Positions 25,829 through 34,924 of a stretch of 64,000 bases of DNA are shown one piece after another. Below the pieces are notes generated by a model. That model was not told where the DNA came from. It saw only the letters and a list, made by a program, of their open reading frames with translations, and did not search any database. Source of the DNA: CAZPRY01 sp964589175 (GTDB taxonomy: Bacteria > Fidelibacterota > UBA2242); the NCBI GenBank assembly GCA_964589175.1, contig CAZPRY010000020.1, positions 5,174 to 69,173 on the forward strand, read 5' to 3'. The first letter of the stretch is position 1; every line of letters begins with the position of its first letter. The position numbers and the translations under genes are program-made.

Positions 25829-28800
25829 GCCCGGCCCCCCATGATAAAGTAGAGAACTACGACGAACAGAAGAATTTGCAGCGCATAGGTCTGACCGTTT
25901 CCGGTGTAGATATTGCGGAAAAGCGCGGCCAGCGATTGCGTCCATTCGGATACCGCGTTCCAGAATCGACCGGCGTGCGGGCGCACCAGGAAACCGAGGG
26001 CTTTCTCGTAGGGCGCAAAGAAATTGTAAGCGTAATGCGTGGTCTCAGGGCGGTCGGGCCGTTCGGCGGCGTAGACCATGTTAAACTGCTTCACCTTTCG
26101 CGGACGGCCGACACTGATCATAAGCCAGATCAGCGGTACGATGAAGACCGCCATCGTGACATACATGACCGCGTTGCCGTTCCAGTAGCCCAGTGAACTC
26201 AGGACCGCGTAGCCATCCCACTGCAATGTTTGAGGGAAATGAAAAGCGACCGCGCTGATGATTGGTTTCAGAATCAGGTTCGGAAACATCGAAACGGCCA
26301 TGATTATCAGGATAAAAATATAGGCCGGAATGTTATACCACAGCGAGGCTTCCTCGACATGTTTCAATTGCGGCTTCGGCTGTCCCAGGAAAATCGTATG
26401 AATCAGGCGGAAGCAGTACAGGAAGGCGATCGTGCTCGCGAAGAAGGCCAGTCCGGTCTGAAGATACCAGCCGCGTTCGATGCCGGCCGTATAAAGCAGC
26501 CATTTTCCGCCGAATCCCGATAGCGGCGGTACGCCCGAGAGTGCGATAATCGCGATTAAAACCGAGATAAAAGAGAGGGGCATCTGCTTGATCAGGCCGC
26601 CCATTTCGTACATCTTACGCGTGCGGGTTTTCGAGATGACGCCGGCGATGGTGATAAACAGCAGCGCTTTAAAGAAAAGGTGATTGAAGGAGAGGTAGAT
26701 TGCCGTTACCCAGCCGAGGTGGCTCATCATTGCCAGGGCGAAGACCATGTAGCCAACCTGTCCCATACTGGAATAAGCCAGTAGTTTCTTGATATCTTCC
26801 TGGAAAATGGCCATCAGCGCGCCGAAAAAGGCGGTCAGTACACCGATCCAGCCGAGCACCGTGCTCAATTCAAATCGTCCGATGAACGACCAGCCCAACG
26901 CGGTGGCGCTGATCAGAAGCCCGAAAATTCCGGCTTTACTGAGGATCGAAGAAATCATCGGGGTAAAGTCGTCTTCGGATTCGGTGTAGGCGCCGGGCAG
27001 CCAGATATGCACACCCAGCGCGCCGGTTTTGATCAGAAAACCGATCGCAAGCAGGATATAAACAGCCGGGGCGCTCTGGCTAATGGTAGACAGAGAGCTC
27101 AGCAATGTCGTTCCGCTTGCCTGGTACGCCAGGCCGAAGCCGGCCAGGATAAAGAAGGCGCCGGCCGTCGAAAACAGGATATACCACAACGCCGGTTTTT
27201 GGGCACTCCTGCCGCGCAACACGAGCAGGTAGGAACTCAGCGTCATCAGCTCCCAGGCGAAGAAAAACTGCAGGCTGGTCCGGGCGTGTAACAGGTTGCC
27301 GAGCGAGAGAATCATCATCATCATCAGCGGATAAAAGGCCCGCCGCTGGCCGCCGCTGTGCATGGTTCCGATCACCTGGATGGCGGCCGCGACCAGGAAA
27401 ATGAGCGCGAAAAGAAAGCGCAGGCTGTCCAGCATCGGGTATGAAATATAGGTAAAAACGCCTGTCCCCAGGATTACGAGAAAGGCTTTGAAGCGCGCGG
27501 GCAGCCAGTCAAACGCGAAGAGAATACCGCCAGCGAGCAGGGGCGTCCAGAACAGAATATTAAAACCGCCGTTCAATTCGAGCATTTTGAAGCCGGCCTG
27601 AAAGAGCAGGATCATGAACGCCAGTATAGGCAGAAACTGCTCGCTTTTTACGACAATCACGGGATTGTTGGCGGCTCGTTTTTCATGCATGATGATGCCC
27701 AGCCAGCGCAGGAAATAGACGGCTTCCAGCAGCGAACCAAGCAGGAGCAGGGCGATCCATCCGTATAAATGCTGCGTTGAAAGCTGCAGCACCAACTGCC
27801 ATTTGGCCCAGAAGGCCGGAAAAGGCGGAAAGCCCAGCAGGGCAAACACGAAGGCCCCGAAGGCGAAGAGCAGCAGCGGATTGCCGCGCAGCGCCGACCA
27901 GTCCTCGATACGCTCTTTTTTAACGATTCCGGAAAGCCAGAAAAGTCCGGCTTTGGCCAGGAAATGGTTGATAAACAGACCGCCGATTATGAAGAGCGAC
28001 AGAGGCGAGAGCGTGAAGGAACCGCGGGCCTGCATCAATAGAGCGAGGGCCGCAATCAGCAGGCCCATCTGGCCGATGGAGGAATATCCGAGCAGGCGCT
28101 TGGCGTCGGTTTGTTTGATACCAATCAGGTTGGAAAAGAGAAACGTCAGCATTCCGACGCCGGCCACATAGGGCAGCATCTCCAGGGTAAGCAGCGGTAA
28201 AATTTTATAGAGGGCAAAGAACATCCCGGCGGAAGTGACGACAGCAATGATGGATACCGTTCCGCTGTTGGCGGCCGGGTAGACGTCGAGCGCCCAGCCG
28301 TTGGCCGGGAAGGGCTTGAGTTCGATCAGCACGGCGGCCAGGAGCAGCAGGAGCGCAACGAAACCGGCGCTTCCGCCGATCAGGGCCTTCGAGGCAATCA
28401 TCGTATCGATGTTGAGCGTGCCGGTCAGGCGGTACAGATAAATCGTGCCGACCAGGAAAAACGATGAGGCCAGCCCGCCGGCGATCATGTACTTGAATCC
28501 GGCCGAGAGGGTGCGGCTGTTCCGCTCCAGACCGATCAGCGAATAGGTGGCGATGGAGGTGATTTCCATGAAAACGAAGAGGTTGAAAAGATCGCGCGTC
28601 ATGATCAGGCCGTTGACGCCCATGATCATCATCAGGAAGAGCAGCATCGCGTAGTTCTTGGACTTTTTGAAATCGTCGAACATATACAGCCCGGCGAAGA
28701 GCCCGGCGATGTTGGTCAGGAGCGCGAAGAAGGCCTCTCTGTAGCCGAATTGGAGATTGATCGAAAATGGCGGCCGAAATCCCGCCGTGAAAATGTTATG

Positions 28801-28974
28801 ATCCGGCGCGCCGCCGTTCAGAAGCGCATACAGCCACTGTCCCGCGATGAAGGTCATGCCCGCCAGCGCCATGTAAAATGTAAGCAGGGCGAAGTTGCGT
28901 CCGATTTTATCGAAGAGCGAAAGCAGAAAAGCGACTCCGAGGGCAATCGTGAATATATGAATCGGATTTACCAT
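25825..28974 (-). CDS. fused pair of MrpD/NuoL-type antiporter subunits
   Basis: A 1,049-residue membrane protein. Two full proton-translocating antiporter-like domains are joined. In the first half E137 (FVFMEITS) and K220 (IELKPFPANGW) match the helix-5 Glu and helix-7 Lys. In the second half E575 (FAWELMTLSS) and K649 (FLIKTGALGVH) match the same positions. Both halves have a GYSSIGQ/AYSSMGQ loop. Archaeal Mbx complexes carry two separate MrpD-like subunits (MbxH and MbxH'), here a single chain. The C-terminal 130 residues contain an extra membrane helix. ATG overlaps the MrpC gene stop. Confidence 0.88.
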   Translation of the reverse strand: MVNPIHIFTIALGVAFLLSLFDKIGRNFALLTFYMALAGMTFIAGQWLYALLNGGAPDHNIFTAGFRPPFSINLQFGYREAFFALLTNIAGLFAGLYMFDDFKKSKNYAMLLFLMMIMGVNGLIMTRDLFNLFVFMEITSIATYSLIGLERNSRTLSAGFKYMIAGGLASSFFLVGTIYLYRLTGTLNIDTMIASKALIGGSAGFVALLLLLAAVLIELKPFPANGWALDVYPAANSGTVSIIAVVTSAGMFFALYKILPLLTLEMLPYVAGVGMLTFLFSNLIGIKQTDAKRLLGYSSIGQMGLLIAALALLMQARGSFTLSPLSLFIIGGLFINHFLAKAGLFWLSGIVKKERIEDWSALRGNPLLLFAFGAFVFALLGFPPFPAFWAKWQLVLQLSTQHLYGWIALLLLGSLLEAVYFLRWLGIIMHEKRAANNPVIVVKSEQFLPILAFMILLFQAGFKMLELNGGFNILFWTPLLAGGILFAFDWLPARFKAFLVILGTGVFTYISYPMLDSLRFLFALIFLVAAAIQVIGTMHSGGQRRAFYPLMMMMILSLGNLLHARTSLQFFFAWELMTLSSYLLVLRGRSAQKPALWYILFSTAGAFFILAGFGLAYQASGTTLLSSLSTISQSAPAVYILLAIGFLIKTGALGVHIWLPGAYTESEDDFTPMISSILSKAGIFGLLISATALGWSFIGRFELSTVLGWIGVLTAFFGALMAIFQEDIKKLLAYSSMGQVGYMVFALAMMSHLGWVTAIYLSFNHLFFKALLFITIAGVISKTRTRKMYEMGGLIKQMPLSFISVLIAIIALSGVPPLSGFGGKWLLYTAGIERGWYLQTGLAFFASTIAFLYCFRLIHTIFLGQPKPQLKHVEEASLWYNIPAYIFILIIMAVSMFPNLILKPIISAVAFHFPQTLQWDGYAVLSSLGYWNGNAVMYVTMAVFIVPLIWLMISVGRPRKVKQFNMVYAAERPDRPETTHYAYNFFAPYEKALGFLVRPHAGRFWNAVSEWTQSLAALFRNIYTGNGQTYALQILLFVVVLYFIMGGRA

Positions 28975-29321
28975 TTCAGCTCCTCATAATCGTTGATATC
29001 CAGGGATTGTTTGTGCTTGTACATCTGGACGGCGTAGACCAGCATCAGGGACGTTACTGCCAGCCCGATCACGATGGCGGTTAGAACCAGCGCCGACGGA
29101 ATCGGATCCACGACGCGCATGATCGCTTCAGCCCTGGATACAGCAGCGTCCAGAATGGGGGCCGTCCGGCCCTTGATGTACCCGATGGACACGATAATCA
29201 GGTGAATACCGGTGTCGATGATTGAAAAGCCGATGATAATTTTGATGATGTTTTTCTGGGTAAGCATGCCCCACAGACCGATGAAAAAGAGGGCAACTCC
29301 AATTATGGTTACGATCGTCAT
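28968..29321 (-). CDS. mrpC: MrpC (NuoK-like) antiporter subunit
   Basis: A 117-residue protein with three predicted membrane helices. The NuoK/MrpC pattern is seen: GLWGMLTQKNIIKIIIGFSI, an intramembrane region, then PIPSALVLTAIVIGLAVT. ATG overlaps the MrpB gene stop, and its own end overlaps the fused-antiporter gene. It is part of the membrane arm. Confidence 0.88.
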   Translation of the reverse strand: MTIVTIIGVALFFIGLWGMLTQKNIIKIIIGFSIIDTGIHLIIVSIGYIKGRTAPILDAAVSRAEAIMRVVDPIPSALVLTAIVIGLAVTSLMLVYAVQMYKHKQSLDINDYEELKW

Positions 29322-30010
29322 AGTGGGTCACCCCGCATGTTTTCCAGGATTCCAACCAGTTCGGATCCGACCTTCAGACCAATCAGGGAATAGATAACGG
29401 GAATCGCCCCGGCGCTGCAGAGCGTTCCGAAATGACCCAGCGGCAGGAAACGGTTGTCGAGAAATCCGGCGGCCAGAACCAGTCCCAGAATCCCGATGCC
29501 CACGTAGAATGCGCCGGACAGCGATTCGACAAAGTGCAGCAAGGTTTGGTTGATTCGCGCGGAAGTATTGGCGAGCATCAGCAGGAGAACGCCGGATGCG
29601 ATCACGACACCGCCCTGAAAACCGCCGCCGGGAGTCAGGTGCCCGTGTACGAAGATGTAAACGCCGAACAGGAAAATCAGCGGCATCAGGAAGGCTGTCC
29701 CGGTTTGCAGGATTTCGGAGGCCGGGCGTTTTGTCCCGCTTTCGGCGTGCTCTTTTTTACGGCGCAACAGAAAGCCGACCCCGGCGGTGGCGATAAAGAG
29801 AACGGCGACTTCACCGAGCGTATCCAAACCGCGGTAGGTGACCACAATGGCGGTCACGAGGTTGGCGGCGCCGAGTTCCTGCGGCCCGTCCTGCACATAT
29901 TTAGCGGCCAGCGGGTTCAACCCGGTCGCCGGCGGGACGCCGGTCAGCAGCGGCAGAATCATCAGGCCGAAGAGGATCAGCATGACGAGGATAAAAAAAC
30001 GTTTAACCAT
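29318..30010 (-). CDS. MrpB/MnhB-domain subunit
   Basis: A 230-residue membrane protein. The N-terminal half (LDTLGEVAVLFIATAGVG) corresponds to the MbhE region and the C-terminal half to the MnhB domain (GHLTPGGGFQGGVVIASG). Thus the two small archaeal subunits appear as one chain. The start overlaps the DUF4040 gene by 8 bases. Confidence 0.85.
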   Translation of the reverse strand: MVKRFFILVMLILFGLMILPLLTGVPPATGLNPLAAKYVQDGPQELGAANLVTAIVVTYRGLDTLGEVAVLFIATAGVGFLLRRKKEHAESGTKRPASEILQTGTAFLMPLIFLFGVYIFVHGHLTPGGGFQGGVVIASGVLLLMLANTSARINQTLLHFVESLSGAFYVGIGILGLVLAAGFLDNRFLPLGHFGTLCSAGAIPVIYSLIGLKVGSELVGILENMRGDPL

Positions 30011-30257
30011 TTTTGGCCTCCTCGCTGCGGCGAATTTTATGAAAGGCGAAGAGGAATACCACGGTGGTGAGCCCGGAGCCGATGGCGGCCTCGGTCATGG
30101 CAACGTCCGGGGCGGCCAGCAGCAGGTAGATCACGCTGGCCAGCAGGCTGATCACGCCGGCGCTTATGATGGCCGATAACAGGCTTTTAGAATAGATAGC
30201 CATGACAGCGGCTGCGATCATGATGAATCCGAGTACGGCGATGATAAGCGTTGTCAT
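30003..30257 (-). CDS. DUF4040 (MbhD-like) membrane subunit
   Basis: An 84-residue protein with three hydrophobic helices and the DUF4040 end APDVAMTEAAIGSGLTTVVF. Corresponds to MbhD/MbxD of membrane-bound hydrogenases and to part of MrpA. Its start overlaps the mrpG stop. Confidence 0.85.
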   Translation of the reverse strand: MTTLIIAVLGFIMIAAAVMAIYSKSLLSAIISAGVISLLASVIYLLLAAPDVAMTEAAIGSGLTTVVFLFAFHKIRRSEEAKNG

Positions 30258-30601
30258 GCGGCGTCTCCTTTTTCCGGGGTTTCGTCCTCGGCCAGGGAAT
30301 CGCGGACGGTCTTTTCCGTCAGGGGAATCCCGATGTGATGCGCCGCCCGGGCCAGCGCATGCGAGGAAATAGGATTGGTAAAGATGATAAAAAGGATCAG
30401 AACGATGATTTTAAAAATGCAGCTGCATTCCGGGTGGCCGATGGCTATCCCGGTTAAAAACAGCAGGGTCCCGAGGGTCGTGGCCTTGGTGCCAGCCTGC
30501 ATACGGTTATAAATGTCAGGCATACGGAAAACCCCGAGTGCTCCCAGAAAGAGAAAGAGCGAGCCCAGGAGCGTGATAATGGCGCCCGGCAGTTCCATCA
30601 A
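30254..30601 (-). CDS. mrpG: MrpG antiporter subunit
   Basis: A 115-residue membrane protein with the MrpG signature RMPDIYNRMQAGTKATTLG after the first helix. A charged C-terminal tail follows. It starts on the stop of mrpF (4-base overlap). Confidence 0.88.
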   Translation of the reverse strand: MMELPGAIITLLGSLFLFLGALGVFRMPDIYNRMQAGTKATTLGTLLFLTGIAIGHPECSCIFKIIVLILFIIFTNPISSHALARAAHHIGIPLTEKTVRDSLAEDETPEKGDAA

Positions 30602-30858
30602 AGCCCCCTTTCCAGATAGCGCGCAATGGCGACGACGCCCAGAAAACTGATCAGGCCGTAGACCAGGGCGACATCGACGTAGATGATTCTCTGCGCCAGG
30701 GCGGCGATGTATACGATCAGCGAAATCGAGATAATGGTCATGACATCGAGGGCCACGACCCGGTCGGCGGCGGTGGGACCGAGGATCATGCGGACCAGCG
30801 CGATAAGCATGGCCGCCAGGGCCAGGATTGCCGCGACGTTGTAGAGGGTACTAGCCAA
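30598..30858 (-). CDS. mrpF: MrpF antiporter subunit
   Basis: An 86-residue protein of three helices with the MrpF motif RMILGPTAADRVVALDVMT. It overlaps mrpE by 8 bases and mrpG by 4. Confidence 0.88.
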   Translation of the reverse strand: MASTLYNVAAILALAAMLIALVRMILGPTAADRVVALDVMTIISISLIVYIAALAQRIIYVDVALVYGLISFLGVVAIARYLERGL

Positions 30859-31345
30859 ATATCACCTCCAGGTATTTTTCAAATTTGCTGACGATTGCCT
30901 TGGAAGTATCGTCAATATTGTCGGCTGTTACATCGATCCAGTGGATATAGAAATAATCGCCGTGGATTTCGACGGTCAGGGTTCCGGGAGTCAGCGTGAT
31001 CGAGTTGGCCAGCGCCGTCCGGCCCAGCCGCGAAGTCAGGCGCGTTTTTACCTTAACAATCCCTGGGTGGATGGGCAGTTGGGGTGAGAGTACGCGGCGG
31101 GCTACGTCCAGGTTGGATTTGATCAATTCGCCCAGGAAAACGAAGACATAAGCGACCGCATAGTTCAGGGATTTAGGCGTCAGATGAATCTCGGCGAACA
31201 CGGACGATTTACCGAGAAAGACGACGGTCAGGATCAGGGAAACCAAAATACCGGCGAGGATTTCCTGGGTCGACGTATTTGTGAAAAAGATCCAGAAGAT
31301 CAGCAGGAAGGTAAACAGCAAGATGCCTTGCTTTAGCAGCTTCAT
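30851..31345 (-). CDS. mrpE: MrpE subunit, first gene of the complex operon
   Basis: A 164-residue protein with N-terminal membrane helices and the MrpE C-terminal domain (TLTPGTLTVEIHGDYFYIHW). A GGAGG site lies 5 bases before the ATG. It corresponds to MbxA. The TetR gene ends 104 bp upstream on the same strand, so the operon may be driven both from its own promoter and by read-through. Confidence 0.9.
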   Translation of the reverse strand: MKLLKQGILLFTFLLIFWIFFTNTSTQEILAGILVSLILTVVFLGKSSVFAEIHLTPKSLNYAVAYVFVFLGELIKSNLDVARRVLSPQLPIHPGIVKVKTRLTSRLGRTALANSITLTPGTLTVEIHGDYFYIHWIDVTADNIDDTSKAIVSKFEKYLEVIFG

Positions 31346-31449
31346 CCGGCCTCCGGGGTGATTGGATTTTTAAAATTAGAAAATAGCGTGAACGGGAAAA
31401 CGGCGGTTCGGCTCGCTTTGATCCAAAGAGTGAAAGTCGTAGTCAAATG

Positions 31450-32109
31450 CTATTTCGCTCCATTTGAATTTTCAAGACCGATCCGGATCAGGTTGAAGGT
31501 ATAGAGAAAAATTTCAACGGGATTGTATTTTTCGATGCGGTTGACGGTTTCGGTCATGCCGATGGAGGTCATGATGTTGGGCATCAGGCCGCTCAACTGG
31601 CCCCAGAGCGCATAGGCGATTTTGTGCGGATCGATGTCCGGCCGAATCGTCCGGTCTTCGAGTCCCTGCACGACGATGCCAGCCAGGATAACGTTGATTT
31701 TTTCGTTCTCCGCGAAAATGTCGCCGAGTACGGTGCTTTCGGCGTCGCAATTTCCGGCGTGGCTGCGGTAGTTGACCAAGACGTTATAATAATCGAGATG
31801 GCGGCTGTAAAATTCGATAAATGTGTCGGCAACGGCCTGAAACCGGGCGATCCCGGATTGTTGCGTTTGCGGGATCTTTTCCAACATTTGGGTCAGAATT
31901 TTTAGACTGCGTACGGTGATGGCCAGGCAGAGTTCCGTCTTCTTGCTGAAATACAGGTACAACGTGGCTTTGCTGAGTTCGGCCTTAGCAGCGACGTCCT
32001 CCATCGTGGTGTTGTCAAAACCCTTGTTGAAAAAGACTTTTTCGGCGGCATTGATGATTTCGACCCGCCGTCTCATTTTTTCGCGTTCTTTACGTTCCGC
32101 AATACCCAA
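31450..32109 (-). CDS. TetR-family regulator upstream of the Mbx-like operon
   Basis: A 219-residue TetR repressor. The start is TTG, chosen because the family N-terminus GIAERKEREKMRRRVEIINA is intact. The helix-turn-helix is at about 35-55 (TTMEDVAAKAELSKATLYLY). The C-terminal ligand domain is helical with no known ligand. It lies 104 bp before the operon on the same strand. The palindrome at 32130-32149 just upstream is its likely operator, so it may control itself and possibly the operon. Confidence 0.85.
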   Translation of the reverse strand: MGIAERKEREKMRRRVEIINAAEKVFFNKGFDNTTMEDVAAKAELSKATLYLYFSKKTELCLAITVRSLKILTQMLEKIPQTQQSGIARFQAVADTFIEFYSRHLDYYNVLVNYRSHAGNCDAESTVLGDIFAENEKINVILAGIVVQGLEDRTIRPDIDPHKIAYALWGQLSGLMPNIMTSIGMTETVNRIEKYNPVEIFLYTFNLIRIGLENSNGAK

Positions 32110-32129
32110 TATCTACACCCGTGGTTATT

Positions 32130-32149
32130 AATTAGACCCGTATCTAATT
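32130..32149. promoter_or_regulatory. TetR-type operator upstream of the regulator gene
   Basis: A 20-bp dyad, AATTAGA-N6-TCTAATT with perfect 7-bp arms, 20 bases before the regulator start. Such dyads are typical TetR operators. The sequence is seen, and the binding partner is inferred. Confidence 0.6.
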
Positions 32150-32311
32150 TATAGGGCAAAATACAATTAAGTCAAGCGCTTTTAATGCAAATCCGAAATA
32201 TTCGCGGTTTCACGTCGATAACTGGTTGCTCCGGAACAAGGATTTTCGGATTCGTGTTCTATGAGTAGAATAAAGAAAATAACGGAAGTTGCGGGCTCAA
32301 TCTCAATCCAC

Positions 32312-33187
32312 TCAGCGTTCCGCGGGTCCATCGGGCGCCTGAACATGATAAAGACGGCTGAAATAGAGCAAGTGATATTCCAGTGCATTGATCCAGTAAT
32401 CCCAGGAGTGGTGACCGGGACGTTCGTAATAATCGTGATCGATACCGAGTCCAATGAGCCGTTGATGCATGGCGCGATTGGATTCGATCGTGAAATCGTC
32501 GACGCCGCAATCGACGATGATGCCCTTCTTTTGCCCGACAAGCTTTTCGACCAGACGCAGGCATGAATTTTCTTCCCAGATTTCGGGTTCGCTTTCGATA
32601 TCGCCGATTAATTGGGCGATTCCGAAGCGTTTGGAGGAGGCCGTCAGGGCCATCACGCCGCTCATACTGCCGGCGGCGGCATAACGATCGGGATATTTTG
32701 CGATCAGGCTGATCGCGCCGTGCCCGCCCATGCTCAAGCCGCAGATAAAACGTCCGCGCATTTCGGCGACAGTGCGGTAGTTGTCATCGACGAAGGCCGG
32801 GACTTCTTTCGATATATAGCTTTCGTATTGGGAGTCCGGAACCAGCGGGCTGTCCAGGTACCAGCCGGCATAGCCGCCGTCCGGGCAGATAATGATGAAA
32901 CCGTAGCGATCGGCCAATGGCCCGAGATCCATTTTATTGGGCCAGTCGCGATATGAGCCGCTCCAGCCGTGCAGCAGGTAGAGCACCGGAAAACTCGCGT
33001 CGGTTTTGTTGTATTCATCGGGCAAAACGATGAAGGCTTTGAAGAACTTTCCCATTGTCTTACTCGGCACGACCAGTGTATCCGGCTGACCCGCAAAGAT
33101 GGATGCCTGGAATAGAAACAGTAGGCAAACAGCAGCGATCGATTTGCGCCAGGCTGAGTGTTCTCTTTTTCGATATGATAATTTCAT
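32312..33187 (-). CDS. secreted esterase (esterase D-like)
   Basis: A 291-residue alpha/beta-hydrolase with an N-terminal signal segment (KSIAAVCLLFLFQASIFAG). The nucleophile elbow is GLSMGGHG and the catalytic histidine is probably in RPGHHSWDYW near the C-terminus. YLLHGWSGSYRDW holds the oxyanion-hole region. The family includes feruloyl and acetyl esterases that act on polysaccharide side groups, which would suit this glycan-degrading organism. The ATG at 33187 has AAGGAGAGG upstream and is preferred over the one at 33208. Confidence 0.8.
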   Translation of the reverse strand: MKLSYRKREHSAWRKSIAAVCLLFLFQASIFAGQPDTLVVPSKTMGKFFKAFIVLPDEYNKTDASFPVLYLLHGWSGSYRDWPNKMDLGPLADRYGFIIICPDGGYAGWYLDSPLVPDSQYESYISKEVPAFVDDNYRTVAEMRGRFICGLSMGGHGAISLIAKYPDRYAAAGSMSGVMALTASSKRFGIAQLIGDIESEPEIWEENSCLRLVEKLVGQKKGIIVDCGVDDFTIESNRAMHQRLIGLGIDHDYYERPGHHSWDYWINALEYHLLYFSRLYHVQAPDGPAER

Positions 33188-33292
33188 AACCTCTCCTTGT
33201 AATGGCATAAAATTTACGAAAAACCACGCTCTTTTTTCAGATGATTAAGCCAATGATCAGTCAAATCGTTGTGTTTTTACATCTGCTGTGCT

Positions 33293-33308
33293 AATTTCAA
33301 ATGAAATT
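33293..33308. promoter_or_regulatory. dyad before the aldehyde dehydrogenase gene
   Basis: AATTTCA-AA-TGAAATT (perfect 7-bp arms) ends just before the AGGAGG site of the gene at 33320. It could be an operator or just a chance AT-rich dyad. Confidence 0.3.
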
Positions 33309-33319
33309 CAGGAGGTAAA

Positions 33320-34744
33320 ATGGCCAGAAAATTTTGGTTGAATGGAAAATGGAAAAGCTCCGGCGATCTTCTTAGTGTGACGAATCCTTTTAACGGTAGT
33401 TGTATCGACGATGTATACGCAGCGGAGGATAAGCACCTGGACGAAATCATCGGCTCCAATTTCGATGCATTCGAGCAAACGCGGGAAATGCCGGCCTGGA
33501 AAAGAGCCCGGATTCTGCAAAATATTGCCGCCGGGATCGAGCACCGAAAAACAGAATTTACCGAAACGATTGTGCAGGAGGCCGGAAAGCCGATCAGCTA
33601 TGCGCGTGGTGAAGTCGAACGGGCTGTCCTGACATTCACACTGGCAGCTGAAGAGGCCAAACGTATCGGCGGCGAAGTTATTCCTCTGGACCTGAATACG
33701 GCATCCGAAGGCCGTTTCGGCATTACTCGCCGTTTTCCTGTTGGTCCGGTCATAGGCATCTCGCCTTTTAATTTTCCTCTGAATCTCGTGGCGCACAAAA
33801 TCGGCCCGGCAGTCGCCGCCGGAAACACGATCACGATCAAGCCATCCTCACAGACGCCTCTGACAGCCCTGTTATTGGCTGAAGTAATCTCCGAATCAGG
33901 AGCCCTACCAGGACAGGTCAATATAATCCCCATGAACAACAGCTTGGCCGAAAAACTGGTGAGAAATCCGCGGTTCAGGATTCTTTCCTTTACCGGCAGC
34001 GACAGTGTCGGGTGGCAACTGAAGGGACTGGACCCCAGAAAAAAGGTCACGCTGGAATTAGGTGGCAATGCGGCTCTGATCGTCGATAAGGATGTCGATA
34101 TAAGTGCTGTGGCGAAACGTGCCGTGGCTGGTGCTTTTGCTTATGCCGGGCAGGTATGCATCTCTATCCAGCGGATTTATGCCCACATTGATATTTTTGA
34201 ATATTTCCTCACGGCTTTTGCCGACGCAACCAGACAAATCGGAACGGGTGATCCGATGAAAGAAGAGACGGTCGTGGGTCCAATGATCGACACGCGAGCG
34301 GCCGATCGCGTGGAAACCTGGCTTGAGGAGGCTCGCGAGGCCGGGGCACAAATTCTGTGCGGTGGCAAGCGCAGCGGAAACATGATTACTCCAGCTGTTT
34401 TGACTCATACCACCCCTGATATGAAAGTCTGTTGTCGCGAGGCTTTCGCGCCGCTGGTTGTCATTGAACCGTTCCGGGAATTCCGTGAGGCCGTGGCCCT
34501 GGTTAACAACAGCGTTTATGGTCTTCAGGCCGGCATCTTCTCCAATCAGTACGAGCACATTTTATTCGCCTTCCGGCAGATTGAAGTCGGCGGACTCATT
34601 ATTAATGATTTTCCTACCTATCGCGTTGATAATATGCCCTATGGGGGCGTCAAAGCATCCGGCTTCGGCCGTGAGGGCCTGAAGTATGCAGTCGATGAAA
34701 TGACCGAAAACCGATTGATGGTTTTCAATACTATGGGATTTTAA
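33320..34744 (+). CDS. NAD(P)-dependent aldehyde dehydrogenase
   Basis: A 474-residue ALDH-superfamily enzyme. The general-base region VTLELGGNA and the catalytic Cys in AGQVCIS are both present, and the cofactor region SPFNFPLNL and PSSQTPLTAL are normal. AGGAGG lies upstream of the ATG. The closest subfamilies by motif are lactaldehyde/succinate-semialdehyde-like dehydrogenases, but the substrate cannot be named. A stem (34757-34780) follows it. Confidence 0.88.
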   Translation: MARKFWLNGKWKSSGDLLSVTNPFNGSCIDDVYAAEDKHLDEIIGSNFDAFEQTREMPAWKRARILQNIAAGIEHRKTEFTETIVQEAGKPISYARGEVERAVLTFTLAAEEAKRIGGEVIPLDLNTASEGRFGITRRFPVGPVIGISPFNFPLNLVAHKIGPAVAAGNTITIKPSSQTPLTALLLAEVISESGALPGQVNIIPMNNSLAEKLVRNPRFRILSFTGSDSVGWQLKGLDPRKKVTLELGGNAALIVDKDVDISAVAKRAVAGAFAYAGQVCISIQRIYAHIDIFEYFLTAFADATRQIGTGDPMKEETVVGPMIDTRAADRVETWLEEAREAGAQILCGGKRSGNMITPAVLTHTTPDMKVCCREAFAPLVVIEPFREFREAVALVNNSVYGLQAGIFSNQYEHILFAFRQIEVGGLIINDFPTYRVDNMPYGGVKASGFGREGLKYAVDEMTENRLMVFNTMGF

Positions 34745-34756
34745 TCGAGAGAATTC

Positions 34757-34780
34757 CTCGGGGCTTGCCCCGGAGTTTCA
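34757..34780 (+). terminator. hairpin after the aldehyde dehydrogenase gene
   Basis: CTC-GGGGC-TT-GCCCC-G-GAG forms a strong GC stem followed by a short TTT, 12 bases after the stop. The U-tract is short, so the call is moderate. Confidence 0.5.
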
Positions 34781-34924
34781 AAATAGCAAATCCTTTATTT
34801 GCAGGCCGGGCGTTTCAGCGACATCCGCAAGTGCGTGGTGTTCCGGTAATAGAAACACTCTGGTTTGTCCCCTCAGCTTGAAGATCTGTGAACTGTGATG
34901 GCGCGGCATGCCGTGCTTCTACCA

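Noticed and set aside
24914..25945. Longer NuoH frame
   Set aside because: The extra N-terminus is not homologous; the ATG at 25828 overlaps the preceding stop with a strong ribosome-binding site.
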